This document shows, one piece after another, positions 31,208-62,988 of a stretch of DNA of 64,000 nt. This DNA comes from Polyodon spathula (Eukaryota; Chordata; Actinopteri; Acipenseriformes; Polyodontidae). Under the pieces are notes generated by a model. That model had not been told where the DNA came from, searched no databases, and saw only the letters and a list, made by a program, of their open reading frames with translations. The translations under genes were made by a program, and so were the position numbers. The stretch covers positions 41,914,554 through 41,978,553 of the forward strand of contig NC_054540.1 in assembly GCF_017654505.1 (NCBI RefSeq), read 5' to 3'. The stretch's first letter is position 1. The number at the start of each line of letters is the position of its first letter.

Positions 31208-31780
31208 TCACAGCTGCTTTTCTGTAGCATGACCTAATTTGCAGAATTTCCAGAATATTGTATTGCACATCCACCCATTGTCACTGAGCTAATCTGCCAA
31301 ACTGCATCAATGAAACAGCTTCTCAAGAAGTCATGAGAAGGACCATAATGATAAGATATACAGAACAAACAAAATGTTTTAGTCTTACCATTATACTGCA
31401 GTTTCAATGCTTCTAAATTACAACAGGGTTTTATATACTTGTATGATGTTCAGTCTTTCCAGGTAGTTTATTGTGTTTGCCCGACAACTATAGCATTTAG
31501 TTGTTTTTATCACTATAAATGGCTGGTAAACATCATTACAAGTCAATACAAATTTTACAATGTAAGTAACATAATTTTAAAGCAGCAAACATTTAGAATC
31601 TGCAAATAGTTTTTCAGTTGTCTGTTTTAATGTAATATTGAAATTTATAGGGTTTGGGGGTTTTCTGCTTTGCTTCAATGGATGACATTGTAAATTCACC
31701 TTAATATTAATGCCATGCTCTGCAGTTGCAAACCTACCAAGCCTCTGTTAATCACTTCTCTCTAATAGAGCTACCAAACT
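31204..31780. other. Unannotated AT-rich stretch
   Basis: No coding block, repeat boundary or regulatory site that I can support. Confidence 0.5.
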
Positions 31781-32475
31781 CTTGATGCAACATGATGCAA
31801 TTCATTCACACAGCGATATAATGATATAACACTGTGGCAGAGCAGAACTCTGCCCTTTATAAATTGGCAGTTATGGGGGTAAATTCCCCTACCTGCCTGG
31901 GTTTATTGTGTTCAGGTGGCTGGGGTTGATTATGGTAATTAATGATCAATCAGCACCCAGCCATCTGACATAAAGGGAGGCCTCAGCTTCCCATTAGGGA
32001 GAGGAGGGAGCTGAGGAAGCAAGCTGGTGTTTGTGCTTGCTGGTTTTTTTGGTTTGCTGTTTTGTGTTTTTTTTTTTTTTTTTTTTTTTTTTGTATTTTC
32101 TGATCCAGTGAAGGCATCGCCCAGCCTGGAAACCTTTATTTTGTAAGTCTTGTTCTGTGTCTTTCTATTTGTGCTTAAATACCTTTGTTGTGGCCCTTGT
32201 ACCCTTTTATTTTGTGTTTATTTGTAATAAAAGTATTATTTTTTTGAGCAGCAGTCTGTCTCTGGGCCTCTATCCACTCGCCAGCCTCTCACAAACACAT
32301 TCACACAATTCATATAATGATGTAACTCGTTCAAACAATTGAGTTAATTATGTAACTCATTCACACAATATGATGTAACTCATTCACACAATGAGATAAT
32401 GACGTAACTCATTCAGTGATGTAACAATATAACTCAGTTACACAACTGATATGATGTAACTCATTCACACAATTG
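31780..32475. repeat. Degenerate tandem repeat (ATGATGTAACTCATTCACACA type), split by the solo LTR
   Basis: Units of roughly 20-30 bp with TGTAACTCATTCACACAAT recur from 32299 to 32475. Related words (CATTCACACAGCGATATAATG) lie left of the LTR at 31800-31827. This shows that the LTR inserted into the array. Confidence 0.7.
31833..32293 (+). mobile_element. Solo LTR of the gag-like element family, plus orientation
   Basis: It starts TGTGGCAGAGCAGAACTCTG and ends CTCTCACA. It is a diverged relative of the LTRs at 2715, 5459 and 9099 in the opposite orientation. A 5-bp target duplication AACAC flanks it (31828-31832 and 32294-32298). A GTAATAAAAG polyadenylation-like signal lies near 32225. It sits inside a degenerate short tandem repeat. 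Confidence 0.88.
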
Positions 32476-35029
32476 ATAACATTTATAAACTTAAACAGTA
32501 AATTAGGACTGTTTTCATAACACAATTGAAATCTAGCATAGTTAAATTGTCCAATAAATCTGTAGAATAAACTGTTGAATCTATTATTATTTTATAGGCC
32601 GCCACCACCCCCCTATGCTGGTTCCTAACTGGTCTTTAATGCAGTTGCAAGGTGTGGTATTTTGAACAGTATTACACTGGTGGGAAGTGTTAGTGTGTTT
32701 GATTGTGGTACCATAAGTGTTGTTCGTTCATAACCGGGACACTAAGCCAGCTCTGGGAGCAGAACTGGCATCAGGGTAAGACTGGCGCTTGTGTGCAGAC
32801 ATTGAAACTACATTTTTAAGATGCCTTTTTTTGTGCACAACATCTTGTAGGCACAGTTGCCTAAAACGAAAAACTATTTTTGATATAAGGACATATCTGA
32901 ACTAATCTGTTGGATTCTATTTTGAGCACACCGTATGCAGGGCAGCATGTGCACTGTTGACTGGAGCAGCTGCTGAATCACCCTACACAAAGGAGAGGGG
33001 GAAGTGAGCCGAGGGCTGGTGGACTTTAACTGAACCCAATACAAAGGGGTCTCTACAGGGTCATGAGTACTTCGGAGTATCTGATCAGAATTTATGGAGG
33101 AAAATGAAAGCTGGAGACAGCAGAAGCGAAGACATAAAGAAGATCATGGGGCCATCCCCTGAAGGGTGAAATCACCCATGACCCAAAAACAATGGAAGAC
33201 AGTTGTGGGGGCATGTATAGGTCTTTGTGTACAAGTCCTATAAGAGCAGGCAATTTACAGCAAGAACTTTGAATTGGTTTCTAAGTCTAACATGGCTCCC
33301 TAAGAGAAGATAGTGCTAAGCTTTATACCTCGACTGCAAGAAGATTCTGTACCTTGTAATAAACGAACATGTTAAATGAAAGTGTTCAGGACTCCTGCTA
33401 ATAGGAAAAAGAGACGCCTGCGAGTCAGTTTATCTACGCGTCAAAGGGAACCATTCCTGGCTAGGACACAAGCTTCTATTCCTAGTTTGTAATCACAGCA
33501 TAACAAAACTGTATCGGCCTTTGAGGCGAAGCATTCAAGAAGAAAACATGCAGGACGTGTGAAACACCTACTTGGGTTTTGAAGATAAAGGAGCCCAACT
33601 TGGGTTTGAAGATTTGTGGAAATGAAGCAAAGACATAACTGCAATGGAAGACTTGCTCTGCAAACTTTGGTGTCTTCTTTAAGGAACTGTTGAGTATAAT
33701 TCCCTTACCTTTCCCTTGTGGAACTAGGGTAATTAATGGTAATTGAAAAAATGGTTATCTTACATTGTGCTTTTAATGCGCGTATGAAAAAGCTCAGAGT
33801 TTAAACCTTGATAAAAAGTAACTAAGCTGCTTACCTCATATTGTCATATGAAGTGCTTATTTGAAAGTATACTTGTGTAATTGTTAGTAAACAATTGTAG
33901 TCCAGCCTTAGCTGTGATATGTTATTAGAAGAATTGAAATTGAAATTTTGCATTTGAATAATAGATGCTTGTGTTTAACTAGTTATGTAGCCTGTGAGCG
34001 CGAGACGCAGGGGAACTGTCAGCCGGGTGACGTCATCACCGGCTAGCAGAGCCGTGCAGCCTGTACTGAGCTTGAGACAGAGGAGTGACTGTACTGTGTT
34101 AGAATGAAATGCTGCACCTATACTGAATGCTAAGAAAGCAATAGGATTCTACTTGTACTGAAGTTTTAATTGTGTTATTGAGAAACAACATATATATAGA
34201 AGCATCTATATCCAATCAATGAGGTGATGCATTGATGTTTGTGAATCGTTATCTCGTGATGATTTTCTAACTTTTTCCTTTCTGTACCATTAGTATTATT
34301 ATCTAATAAACTGCTACGATATTTTAACCTACCTTGTTGTAGTTGAGGGTGTTTTGTATGTTCATTGTAATTCCTCAATCTTATACACGTCATTAAATAA
34401 ATTATGATGATGTCTTAATTAACGTGAAAGAATACTCTGATTATTTAACAGATAATTAAGATTGTCTGCGTTTAGTCAGTGATCTAATATGGTAATGGTC
34501 ATATAGTATTCAAACGATTAACACACATTAATTTGAACTATATTAATTTTTCAAATTAATTAATTGTTTAAAGTAATTATTAAACTAACATGATTAGCTC
34601 CACAATCTTCATACTATACAGATCTTTTTGTTTACAGTGGTCACTTTGTAAATGTAATATATATTCGGCTGATCTTGAATGAAAACCTATTTGTGCATAT
34701 GAAGGTAAAGTTAATCGAAAAAGCAGCAATACGTTTTCTTGGAAATGTAATAATCATGTAAATGCTCACAATGTATTCCAAAACATAGCATGGTATATTC
34801 ACCAAAGGGGGTTGCTAACGCAGTCCATACAATAACTCACATTGACAGGACTTCCACAGAAACATGACCTATTACCATGTATTATTTTTTCCCCAAGGAA
34901 ATTAACTTAAAAAAAATAGTAATAATCAGTTTCCTACCAAAAGTCTTTTCCAAAAACCTAAGCCTTAAACTACAGTAGCAACTGATGTAGAAAGCCCTTG
35001 ATTAAATAATTAACTATTAATATAATAAT
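32476..35029. other. Gene-poor stretch with a possible LTR-like segment
   Basis: Between about 33200 and 33375 a CCTATAAGAGC TATA-like box is followed about 115 bp later by TGTAATAAACG, a polyadenylation-like signal, as in LTRs. No paired repeat or target duplication was found. A GC-richer block at 34000-34100 has no clear coding frame. Everything else appears unremarkable. Confidence 0.3.
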
Positions 35030-35663
35030 TTTCTAGACAATGTGGGGAAGCTATAAAAAAGGCTAACAAGAATCTAGGATACATTGTGAAAAGTGTTGAA
35101 TTTAAATCAAGGGACGTAATGTTAAAACTGTACAATGCACTAGTAAGACCTCATCTTGAATATTGTGTGCAGTTCTGGTCACCTCGCTATAAAAAAGATA
35201 TTGCTGCTCTAGAAAGAGTGCAAAGAAGAGCGACCAGAATTATTCCGGTCTTAAAAGGCATGTCATATGCAGACAGGCTAAAAGAATTGAATCTGTTCAG
35301 TCTTGAACAAAGAAGACTACGTGGCGACCTAATTCAAGCATTCAAAATTCTAAAAGGTATTGACAATGTCGACCCAAGGGACTTTTTCAACCTGAAAAAA
35401 GAAACAAGGACCAGGGGTTATAAATGGAGATTAGACAAACGGGCATTCAGAACAGAAAATAGGAGGCACTTTTTTACACAGAGAATCGTGAGGGTCTGGA
35501 ATCAACTCCCCAGTAATGTTGTTGAAGCTGACACCCTGGGATCCTTCAAGAAGCTGCTTGATGAGATTCTGGGATCAATAAGCTACTAACAACCAAATGA
35601 GCAAGATGGGACGAATGGCCTCCTCTCGTTTGTAAACTTTCTTATGTTCTTATGTTCTAACTG
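35030..35663 (+). mobile_element. CR1 LINE, 5'-truncated 3' end
   Basis: It starts in the RT C-terminal region (AGACAATGTGGGGAAGC) and ends in the TTCTTATG tail. A 167-codon frame (35086-35589) encodes LEYCVQFWSPRYKKD, RRLRGDLIQAFKIL and RIVRVWNQLPSNVV, intact to its natural stop after LDEILGSISY. The catalytic RT core is absent. Confidence 0.92.
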
Positions 35664-35768
35664 TCAATAACCCCCCCCCCCTCCCTCCCATGTGCTTTCT
35701 TTCAAAACTGCTGTTCTGTATTTATAGAAGACGTTTTAAACCCACAGAATGTCTGTTCTCACCGATAT

Positions 35769-37206
35769 ATACTGAACAAAAATATAAACACAACATGTAA
35801 AGTGTTGGTCCCATATTTCATGAGCTGAAATAAAAGATCCCAGAAATTTTCCATACGCACAAAAAGCTTCTCTCTCTCAAATTCTGTGCACAAATTTGTT
35901 TACATCCCTGTTAGTGAGCATTTTTCCTTTGCCCAGATAATCCATCCACCTGACAGGTGTGGCACATCAAGAAGCTGATTAAACAGCATGATCATTACAC
36001 AGGTGCACCTTGTGCTGGGGACAATAAAAGGCCACTCTAAAATGTGCAGTTTTGTCACACAACACAATACCACAGATGTCTCACGTTTTGAGGGAGCATC
36101 CAATTGGCATGCTGAACATTCCTGCAGTCAACAGAGCTGTTTCCAGAGAATTGGACGTTCATTTCTCTACCATAAGCCGCCTCCAACGTCGTTTTAAGAG
36201 AATTTGGCAGTATGTCCAACCTGCCTCACAACTGCAGACCACATGTAACCACTCCAACCTAGGACCTCCACATCTAGCTTCTTCACCTGCAGGATCAAAC
36301 TGTCAGAAACCGTCTCAGGGAAGCTCATCTGCGTGCTCATCATCCTCACCAGTCTTTACTGCAGTTCGGCATTGTAACTGACTTCAGTGGGCAAATGCTC
36401 ACCTTCGAAGGCCACTGGCACGCTGGAGAAGTGTGCTCTTCAATGATGAATCATGGTTTCAGCTGTACCGGGCAGATGGCAGACAGAGCATATGGCGTTG
36501 TGTGGGCGAGCAGTTTGCTGATGTCAACGTTGTGAACAAAGTGCCCCATGGTGGCAGCGGGGTTATGGTATGGGCAGGCATAAGCTACGGACAACAAACA
36601 CAATTGCATTTTATCGAAAGCAGTTTGAATGCACAGAGATACCGCGACGAGATCCTGAGGCCCATTGTCGTGCCATTCATCCGCCGCCATCACCTCATGT
36701 TTCAGCATGATAATGCACGGCCCCATGTCGCAAGGATCTGTACACAATTCCTGGAAGCTGAAAATGTCCCAGTTCTTCCATGGCCTCCATACTGACCAGA
36801 CATGTCACCCACTGTGCATGTTTGGGATGCTCTGGATCGACGTGTACGACAGCGTGTTCCAGTGCCCGCCAATATCCAGCAACTTCGCACAGCCACTGAA
36901 GAGGAGTGGGACAACATTCCACAGGCCACAATCAACAGCCTGATCAACTCTAGGCAAAGGAGATGTGTCGTGCTGCATGAGGCAAATGGTGGTCACACCA
37001 GATATTGACCGGTTTTCTGATCCACACCCCTACCTTTTGTTTTAAGGTATCTGTGACCAACAGATGCATATCTGTATTCCCAGTCATAAGAAATCCATAG
37101 ATTGGGGCCTAATGAATTTACTTCAATTGACTGATTTCCTTATAAGAACTGTAACTCAGTAAAATTTTAAATTGTTGCATGTTGGGTTTATATTTTTGTT
37201 CAGTGT
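35769..37206 (+). mobile_element. Tc1-like DNA transposon (complete length, dead)
   Basis: Terminal inverted repeats: ACTGAACAAAAATATAAAC at the left (35771) and its complement GTTTATATTTTTGTTCAGT at 37186-37204, flanked by TA. Length is about 1.44 kb, usual for the family. The same family recurs twice at 61711-64000. The transposase inside is broken. Confidence 0.92.
36064..37008 (+). pseudogene. Tc1-like transposase
   Basis: It begins near 36076 (SHVLREHPIGML). The helix-turn-helix part (RAVSRELDVHFSTISRLQRR) is followed by a frameshifted and deleted middle. DDE catalytic blocks: MLFNDESWFQLY (first Asp), MFQHDNARPHVAR (second Asp), and PDMSPTVHVWDALDRRV where the expected catalytic Glu (IEHVWD in the relative at 62780) is replaced by Val. 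A TGA follows VPVLPWPPY at 36793. Loss of the Glu, the stop and the frameshifts exclude activity. Confidence 0.88.
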
Positions 37207-37258
37207 AACTGGATTTGTTTGAATAGCCCTCTAATTTGATTACTTATATTACATGATT

Positions 37259-37864
37259 ACACTATGTAACACAATTTTTGTTCCTGGGTAGTAAGTGTTA
37301 TTTCCTAATTGCTTATGCCTCAAAAGTATAGAAAATGGCTATTATTCCCCACAAACTTTGCTTTTGTGACCAGGACAGTGATATTTTGAAATTTACCTAT
37401 TTCCAATGAGAAAATGGGCAAATTTGTCTTTTTGTTCACATAAAGTCAGAAAAAAACAACATATGAATCCAAATTAACGTGTATTTATGCTAAAGTAATA
37501 CAAAAATGACTACAAAAGATTTATAAGTGAGTAGTTTTTCGAGATTTACTATTATACTGTATAATCGTAAATCTCGAAAAACTACTCACTTTAAATCTTT
37601 TGTAGTCATTTTTGTATTACTTTAGTACAAATACATGTTAATTTGGATTCATATGTTGTTTTTTTCTGACTTTATGTGAACAAAAAGACACACATTTGCC
37701 TGTTTTCCCATTGGAAATAGTGATATTTCTAAATATCACTGTCCTGGTCACAAAAGCAAGGTTTGTGGGGAATAATAGCCATTTTCTATACTTTTGAGGC
37801 ATAAGCAATTAGGAAATAACACTTACTACCCAGGAACAAAAAAAAAATTGTTACACAGTGTTAT
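37259..37864. repeat. Large palindrome / fold-back MITE
   Basis: Two arms of about 300 bp are near-perfect reverse complements around a centre at 37560, with almost no loop. Outer ends: ACTATGTAACACAATTTTTG and its counterpart AAAATTGTTACACAGTG. Arm landmarks include TTCCTGGGTAGTAAGTG at 37280 mirrored by CACTTACTACCCAGGAA at 37820. No coding frame. It resembles fold-back non-autonomous DNA transposons; superfamily not determined. Confidence 0.9.
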
Positions 37865-38282
37865 TAAACTTGCAGTACAACGTAGCAGATTTATCTTAGG
37901 TAATACTAACTATTAATGTTATTATATTATTCAAATAACAGTGAACAGGAAAGGTGCCAGGAGGTAACCAGAATGATACCACTATTTTATATACTGTTAG
38001 TTTGTTTTTTACTTCCAAATATTAAGACTTGCAGATCTGGTGTAACAGGATTCTACTTAATTAATGCAACTATACATGCATGTGGAAATGGATTGTTGAT
38101 CAACCATATGGCAAATGTTAAAGTACTGTTTAATTAGGATTGTACAAATTTTTGCAGAATCCTAACTTTGCTAAAGTTCCAAATTTGTTTTGCAATGGAC
38201 TAAAAATGAACTATTTGGCCCTTTAGGTAGACTGTGAGAATTTAACTTTCAGACCTTCATGACAGCATGTCTTTCCAGGGCT

Positions 38283-38322
<40 letters not shown>

Positions 38323-40190
38323 CCAAGGTGGATTAACCTCTAAATCCAATTTCGATCAATTATGCTGTAAAGTGAAACATAAATCTAACCACCCACAAAA
38401 AAAAAAAAAAAAAAACAGTACACAAAGCTGCATATTCTGTGACTGATATTCTCTTGTATTACAAATAAATAAATAAGAAATTTTGAAAAAAAGTGCCTAA
38501 CAAAACTATTATATACATATTATGTATATTTATTTAAATGGAATAAAAAAATTAGGTAAAACATACATCACCTGGACTATCGCAATCTCATGTTGGATCA
38601 TGCTCCTGGATGTGGTTTTTGGCCTCCTTTTGCACTCAAGGGTCAGATTAAAAGGCATGTCCAGTCACTCATTACACAAACAGTCCATTGCATACATTGC
38701 ATTGAACAGTTTCTATTAGACCTGTCACGCCGCTTTGATGAGAGCTGTCAGGTTGGAATGTCTGTCAACAGTAACTCACATACTCCCTGTGCTAGTGTGA
38801 AGGGTATTCATCTTCTTAGATGATCACAAACGTACATTAGCAACAAGCAGCAGCTAGTTCTAGGGCTCCTGTGCATGCAGGACTTCATGTACCCTGAATT
38901 TAAAACACATCTGTTGATATTCTGGGCTTTTCCCCACTGACTATAAAATAATGCATGAAAACAAACAGTTCTGATTCATTCTCAATCCTGCCCGGGCCAG
39001 TTAAGGATTTAAATGAACCTTGAGGTCAACGTGGGTGGAGAAGTGGAAAACTCCACCAAGTAACTCATGTACTGTATAAAAACACTACGGACTTGTTTCT
39101 TATCTGTCCCCTCCTCCTCCGTCCTGCAATTATGATATTGCATTCACACAGCAGACATGTGCAAAAAGCTTGCTTTCCCAAACAGTCTGAATGTAAGAAT
39201 GCAACTACAGTACATAAAAACATATAAAAGTAAATTTGTAAAACTAAGGCTTTCCAAACAGAAAAAAATAAAAACCTGCGTGCATTCAAGCCATCCCTGT
39301 CCAGAGAAGAGGGGCTGTGTGTGTTTAGTGTCACACCTCCAAATGGCTGCGTTAAAGAATGTAAACAGTTACTGCCGACCACCCCCTCCTCTCCAATACC
39401 TATTAACACATTATCCTCAGCTATCAAAAGTCCTGCAAGTAATGCCTCTTTTCCACTGTACAACTGCGCCCTCACTTTGCGGTTAAGGAGAGCCTGGGCT
39501 GTTTTTCCACCGCAGAGCCGAGCCGTGCTACTAACGTCACACGCAACGAAAGAGTTGTTATTAATTAACTAATTTTGCCAAAGGATGCACAAACAAATTG
39601 CCCACCATGTTTGTTGTTTTTCTTTGAGTGTACTGACTGACACAACGTAATGACAAAAATCCTTAACCCCACCAATGGTTCGGTTCGCAGCCGGAATTCA
39701 GATGTCTTGCGAGGCTGGAGTTTCACGGTTTGGTTCTTGTTCAGCTAGACAAATAGCCAGTGAAGAACCACCCATACCCGTACCATAGCAAACCCTCATG
39801 GGTCGGATGTGCCATTGGTGAAGGGGCATATGGGTCTAAAACAGAACTTCAAAACACATTTATTTTTAAATGAGGGAATTACCAAGTAACTGCACCGATG
39901 ACTTCACTTGTTAGTACTTCATAATGAGTGATAAGCTTCAAAATTGATTTCCGCTCCTTCTATTAGGACTAGCAGGATCATCTCTGGTACATATTAACTT
40001 GTTTTGAAGCTCAATACAATGCTAAGGAACAAAATGATTCTCATGAAGTGATGAGGTACAAAGCAAAAAAAAAACTTGAGCATAACAATAGAAGCACAAG
40101 TTTTAAAAACTTGGTTTGCCCTGCTTTATGATTAAGGTCATTCAGAGTTCATTTTGAGTACAAAAGGGAGACAGACTGATAAGGGAACAT
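37865..40190. other. Intergenic stretch downstream of U2SURP
   Basis: A 34-nt T run at 38286 and a 19-nt A run at 38397. The part 39440-39830 shares sequence with 61315-61560 (repeat family listed separately). No exon was recognised. The U2SURP transcript likely ends near the right edge. Confidence 0.5.
39440..39830. repeat. Interspersed repeat shared with 61315-61560 (possible MITE)
   Basis: Both copies share GCGGTTAAGGAGA, then TTTTTCCAC(C/T)GCAG, GCC(G/A)AGCC(G/A)TGCTACT and CGCAACGAAAGA-like words in the same order. No terminal repeats or target duplications could be fixed. Confidence 0.55.
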
Positions 40191-40191
40191 G

Positions 40192-40840
40192 TTTATTTGG
40201 ACAAGCAAATTGATAAGAAACAAATGGCAAAACAAAGATGAATCCAAGACAACCCATTTTGTTTTCTTTTTTAAAAGAACAAAACAAAATAAAACTTTCA
40301 AATTGGGAGTGGGGTGTCAGATATCGTTATATGTTTGTTATTTAATACTTTTTTGATGTCAGGCCAGAATGAAACCCCACATATTGGGTCCTTTCATAAA
40401 AAAGAAATCCGCCACTTCTGATTGGGTTTGGAAGTGTGATTCCTCCGAGTTAGTGCAGAGCACTCCTAGGACGATGTGAACGGCATGTGCAATTCAAGCC
40501 TACTTCCTGTTATCAGACTTTATGAATACACATTGAAGACACATTTATTCTGAAATGTTACTGAAACATTCTTCTTAAAAACAGCCAGCAAGGTTTTTGA
40601 CAGAAAAAAAAAAAATCGTTTTTATAACTGATGCATGAAACTGAATTACAAAACGTACCAAAAGCTTGACTTGAATCATTAAGGTATGAAAATCAATCAT
40701 TTTCTTGGAGAACAACAAGAAATAAATCCTACATGTATAAAATGGCTGGTTTTCCAGTCACTGAAGCAAGTGGAAAAGCAGTTCTGTACATCACTGCTGG
40801 CCAGTGCTTACTCTTCTCAGTGCATGTACATCACTGCTGG
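40192..40840 (-). other. U2SURP 3' untranslated region (probable)
   Basis: Sequence downstream of the stop codon on the minus strand. AATAAA signals are present at 40549-40544 and 40197-40192; the transcript end is not otherwise known. A 32-bp duplication of the stop region lies at 40785-40816. Confidence 0.5.
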
Positions 40841-61710
<20,870 letters not shown>

Positions 61711-62988
61711 ACACTGAACAAAAATATAAACGCAACATGTAAAGTGTTGGTCCCATGTTTCATGAGCTGAAATAAAAGAACCCAAAAATTTCCATACGCA
61801 CAAAAAGCTTATTTCTCTCAAATGTTGTACACAAATTTGTTTACATCCCTGTTAGTGAGCATTTCTCCTTTGCCAAGATAATCCATCCACCTGACAGGTG
61901 TGGCATATCAGGAAGTTGATTAAACAGCATGATCATTACACAGGTGCACCTTGTGCTGGGGACAATAAAAGGCCACTCTAAAATGTGCAGTTTTGTCACA
62001 CAACACAATGCCACAGATGCCTCAAGTTTTGAGGGAACATGACATTGGCATGCTGACTGCAGGAATGTCCACCAGAGCTGTTGCCAGCGAATTGAATGTA
62101 CATGCCTCCAACATCATTTTAGACAATTTGACAGTATGTCCAGTCGGCCTCACAACCGCAGACCACGTGTAACCAAGCCAGCCCAGGACCTCCACATCCG
62201 GCTTCTTCACCTGTGGGATCGTCTGAGACCAGCCACTCGGACAGCTGATGAAATTATGGGTTTGCACAACCGAAGAATTTCTGCACAAACTGTCAGAAAC
62301 CGTTTCTGGGAATCTCATCTGCATGCTCGTCGTACTCACCAGGGTCTTGACCTGACTGCAGTTTGGCGAAGTAACCGACATCAGTGGGCAAATGTTCACC
62401 TTCGATGGCCACTGCCATGCTGGAGAAATGTGCTCTTCACGGATGAATCCCGGTTTCAACTGTACTGGGTAGATGGCAGACAGAGTGTATGGTGTCGTGT
62501 GAGCGATTGGTTTGCTGATGTCAACGTTGTGAACAGAGTTCCCCATGGTGGCGGTGGGATTATGGTATGGGCAGGCATAAGCTACGGACAACGAACACAA
62601 TTGCATTTTATCAATGACAATTTGAATGCACAGAGATACCATGATGAGATTCTGCCATCACCTCATGTTTCAGCATGATAATACACAGCTCCATGTCGCA
62701 AGGATCTGTACACAATTCCTGGAAGCTGAAAATGTCCCAGTTCTTCCATGGCCTGCATACTCACCAGACATGTCACCCATTGAGCATGTTTGGGATGCTC
62801 TGGATCGACGTGTACGACAGCGTGTTCCAGTTCCCACCAATATCCAGCAACTTCGCACAGCCACTGAAGAGGAGTGGGACAACATTCCACAGGCCACAAT
62901 CAACAGCCTGATCAACTCTAGGCAAAGGAGATGTGTCGTGCTGCATGAGGCAAATGGTGGTCACACCAGATATTGACTGGTTTTCTGA
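61711..62988 (+). mobile_element. Tc1-like transposon copy, 3' end missing
   Basis: Left inverted repeat ACACTGAACAAAAATATAAA at 61711 with TA context. It ends abruptly at TTTTCTGATCC, about 190 bp short of where the relative at 35769 has its right end, and joins directly to a second copy. Confidence 0.9.
62018..62976 (+). pseudogene. Tc1-like transposase (better preserved copy)
   Basis: It starts MPQVLREHDIGMLTAGMSTR. After a frameshift near 62130 a long frame (62136-62678) has RRPRVTKPAQDLHIRLLHLW, RISAQTVRNRF, LFTDESRFQLYWVDGRQSVW (first Asp) and GGGGIMVWAGISYGQ. A second frame (62626-62976) has MFQHDNTQLHVARICTQFL (second Asp) and SPDMSPIEHVWDALDRRV (Glu). A deletion near 62655 removes about a dozen codons and shifts the frame. 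Confidence 0.9.

Noticed and set aside
33200..33375. A retroviral-type LTR
   Set aside because: A TATA-like box and an AATAAA at plausible spacing are present, but there are no TG...CA ends, second copy or target duplication, so I kept it only as a remark.
38522..38823. Possible RT-like frame (ITWTIAISCW...)
   Set aside because: Weak resemblance to the C-terminal part of L2 elements, without any RT motif; could not be supported.
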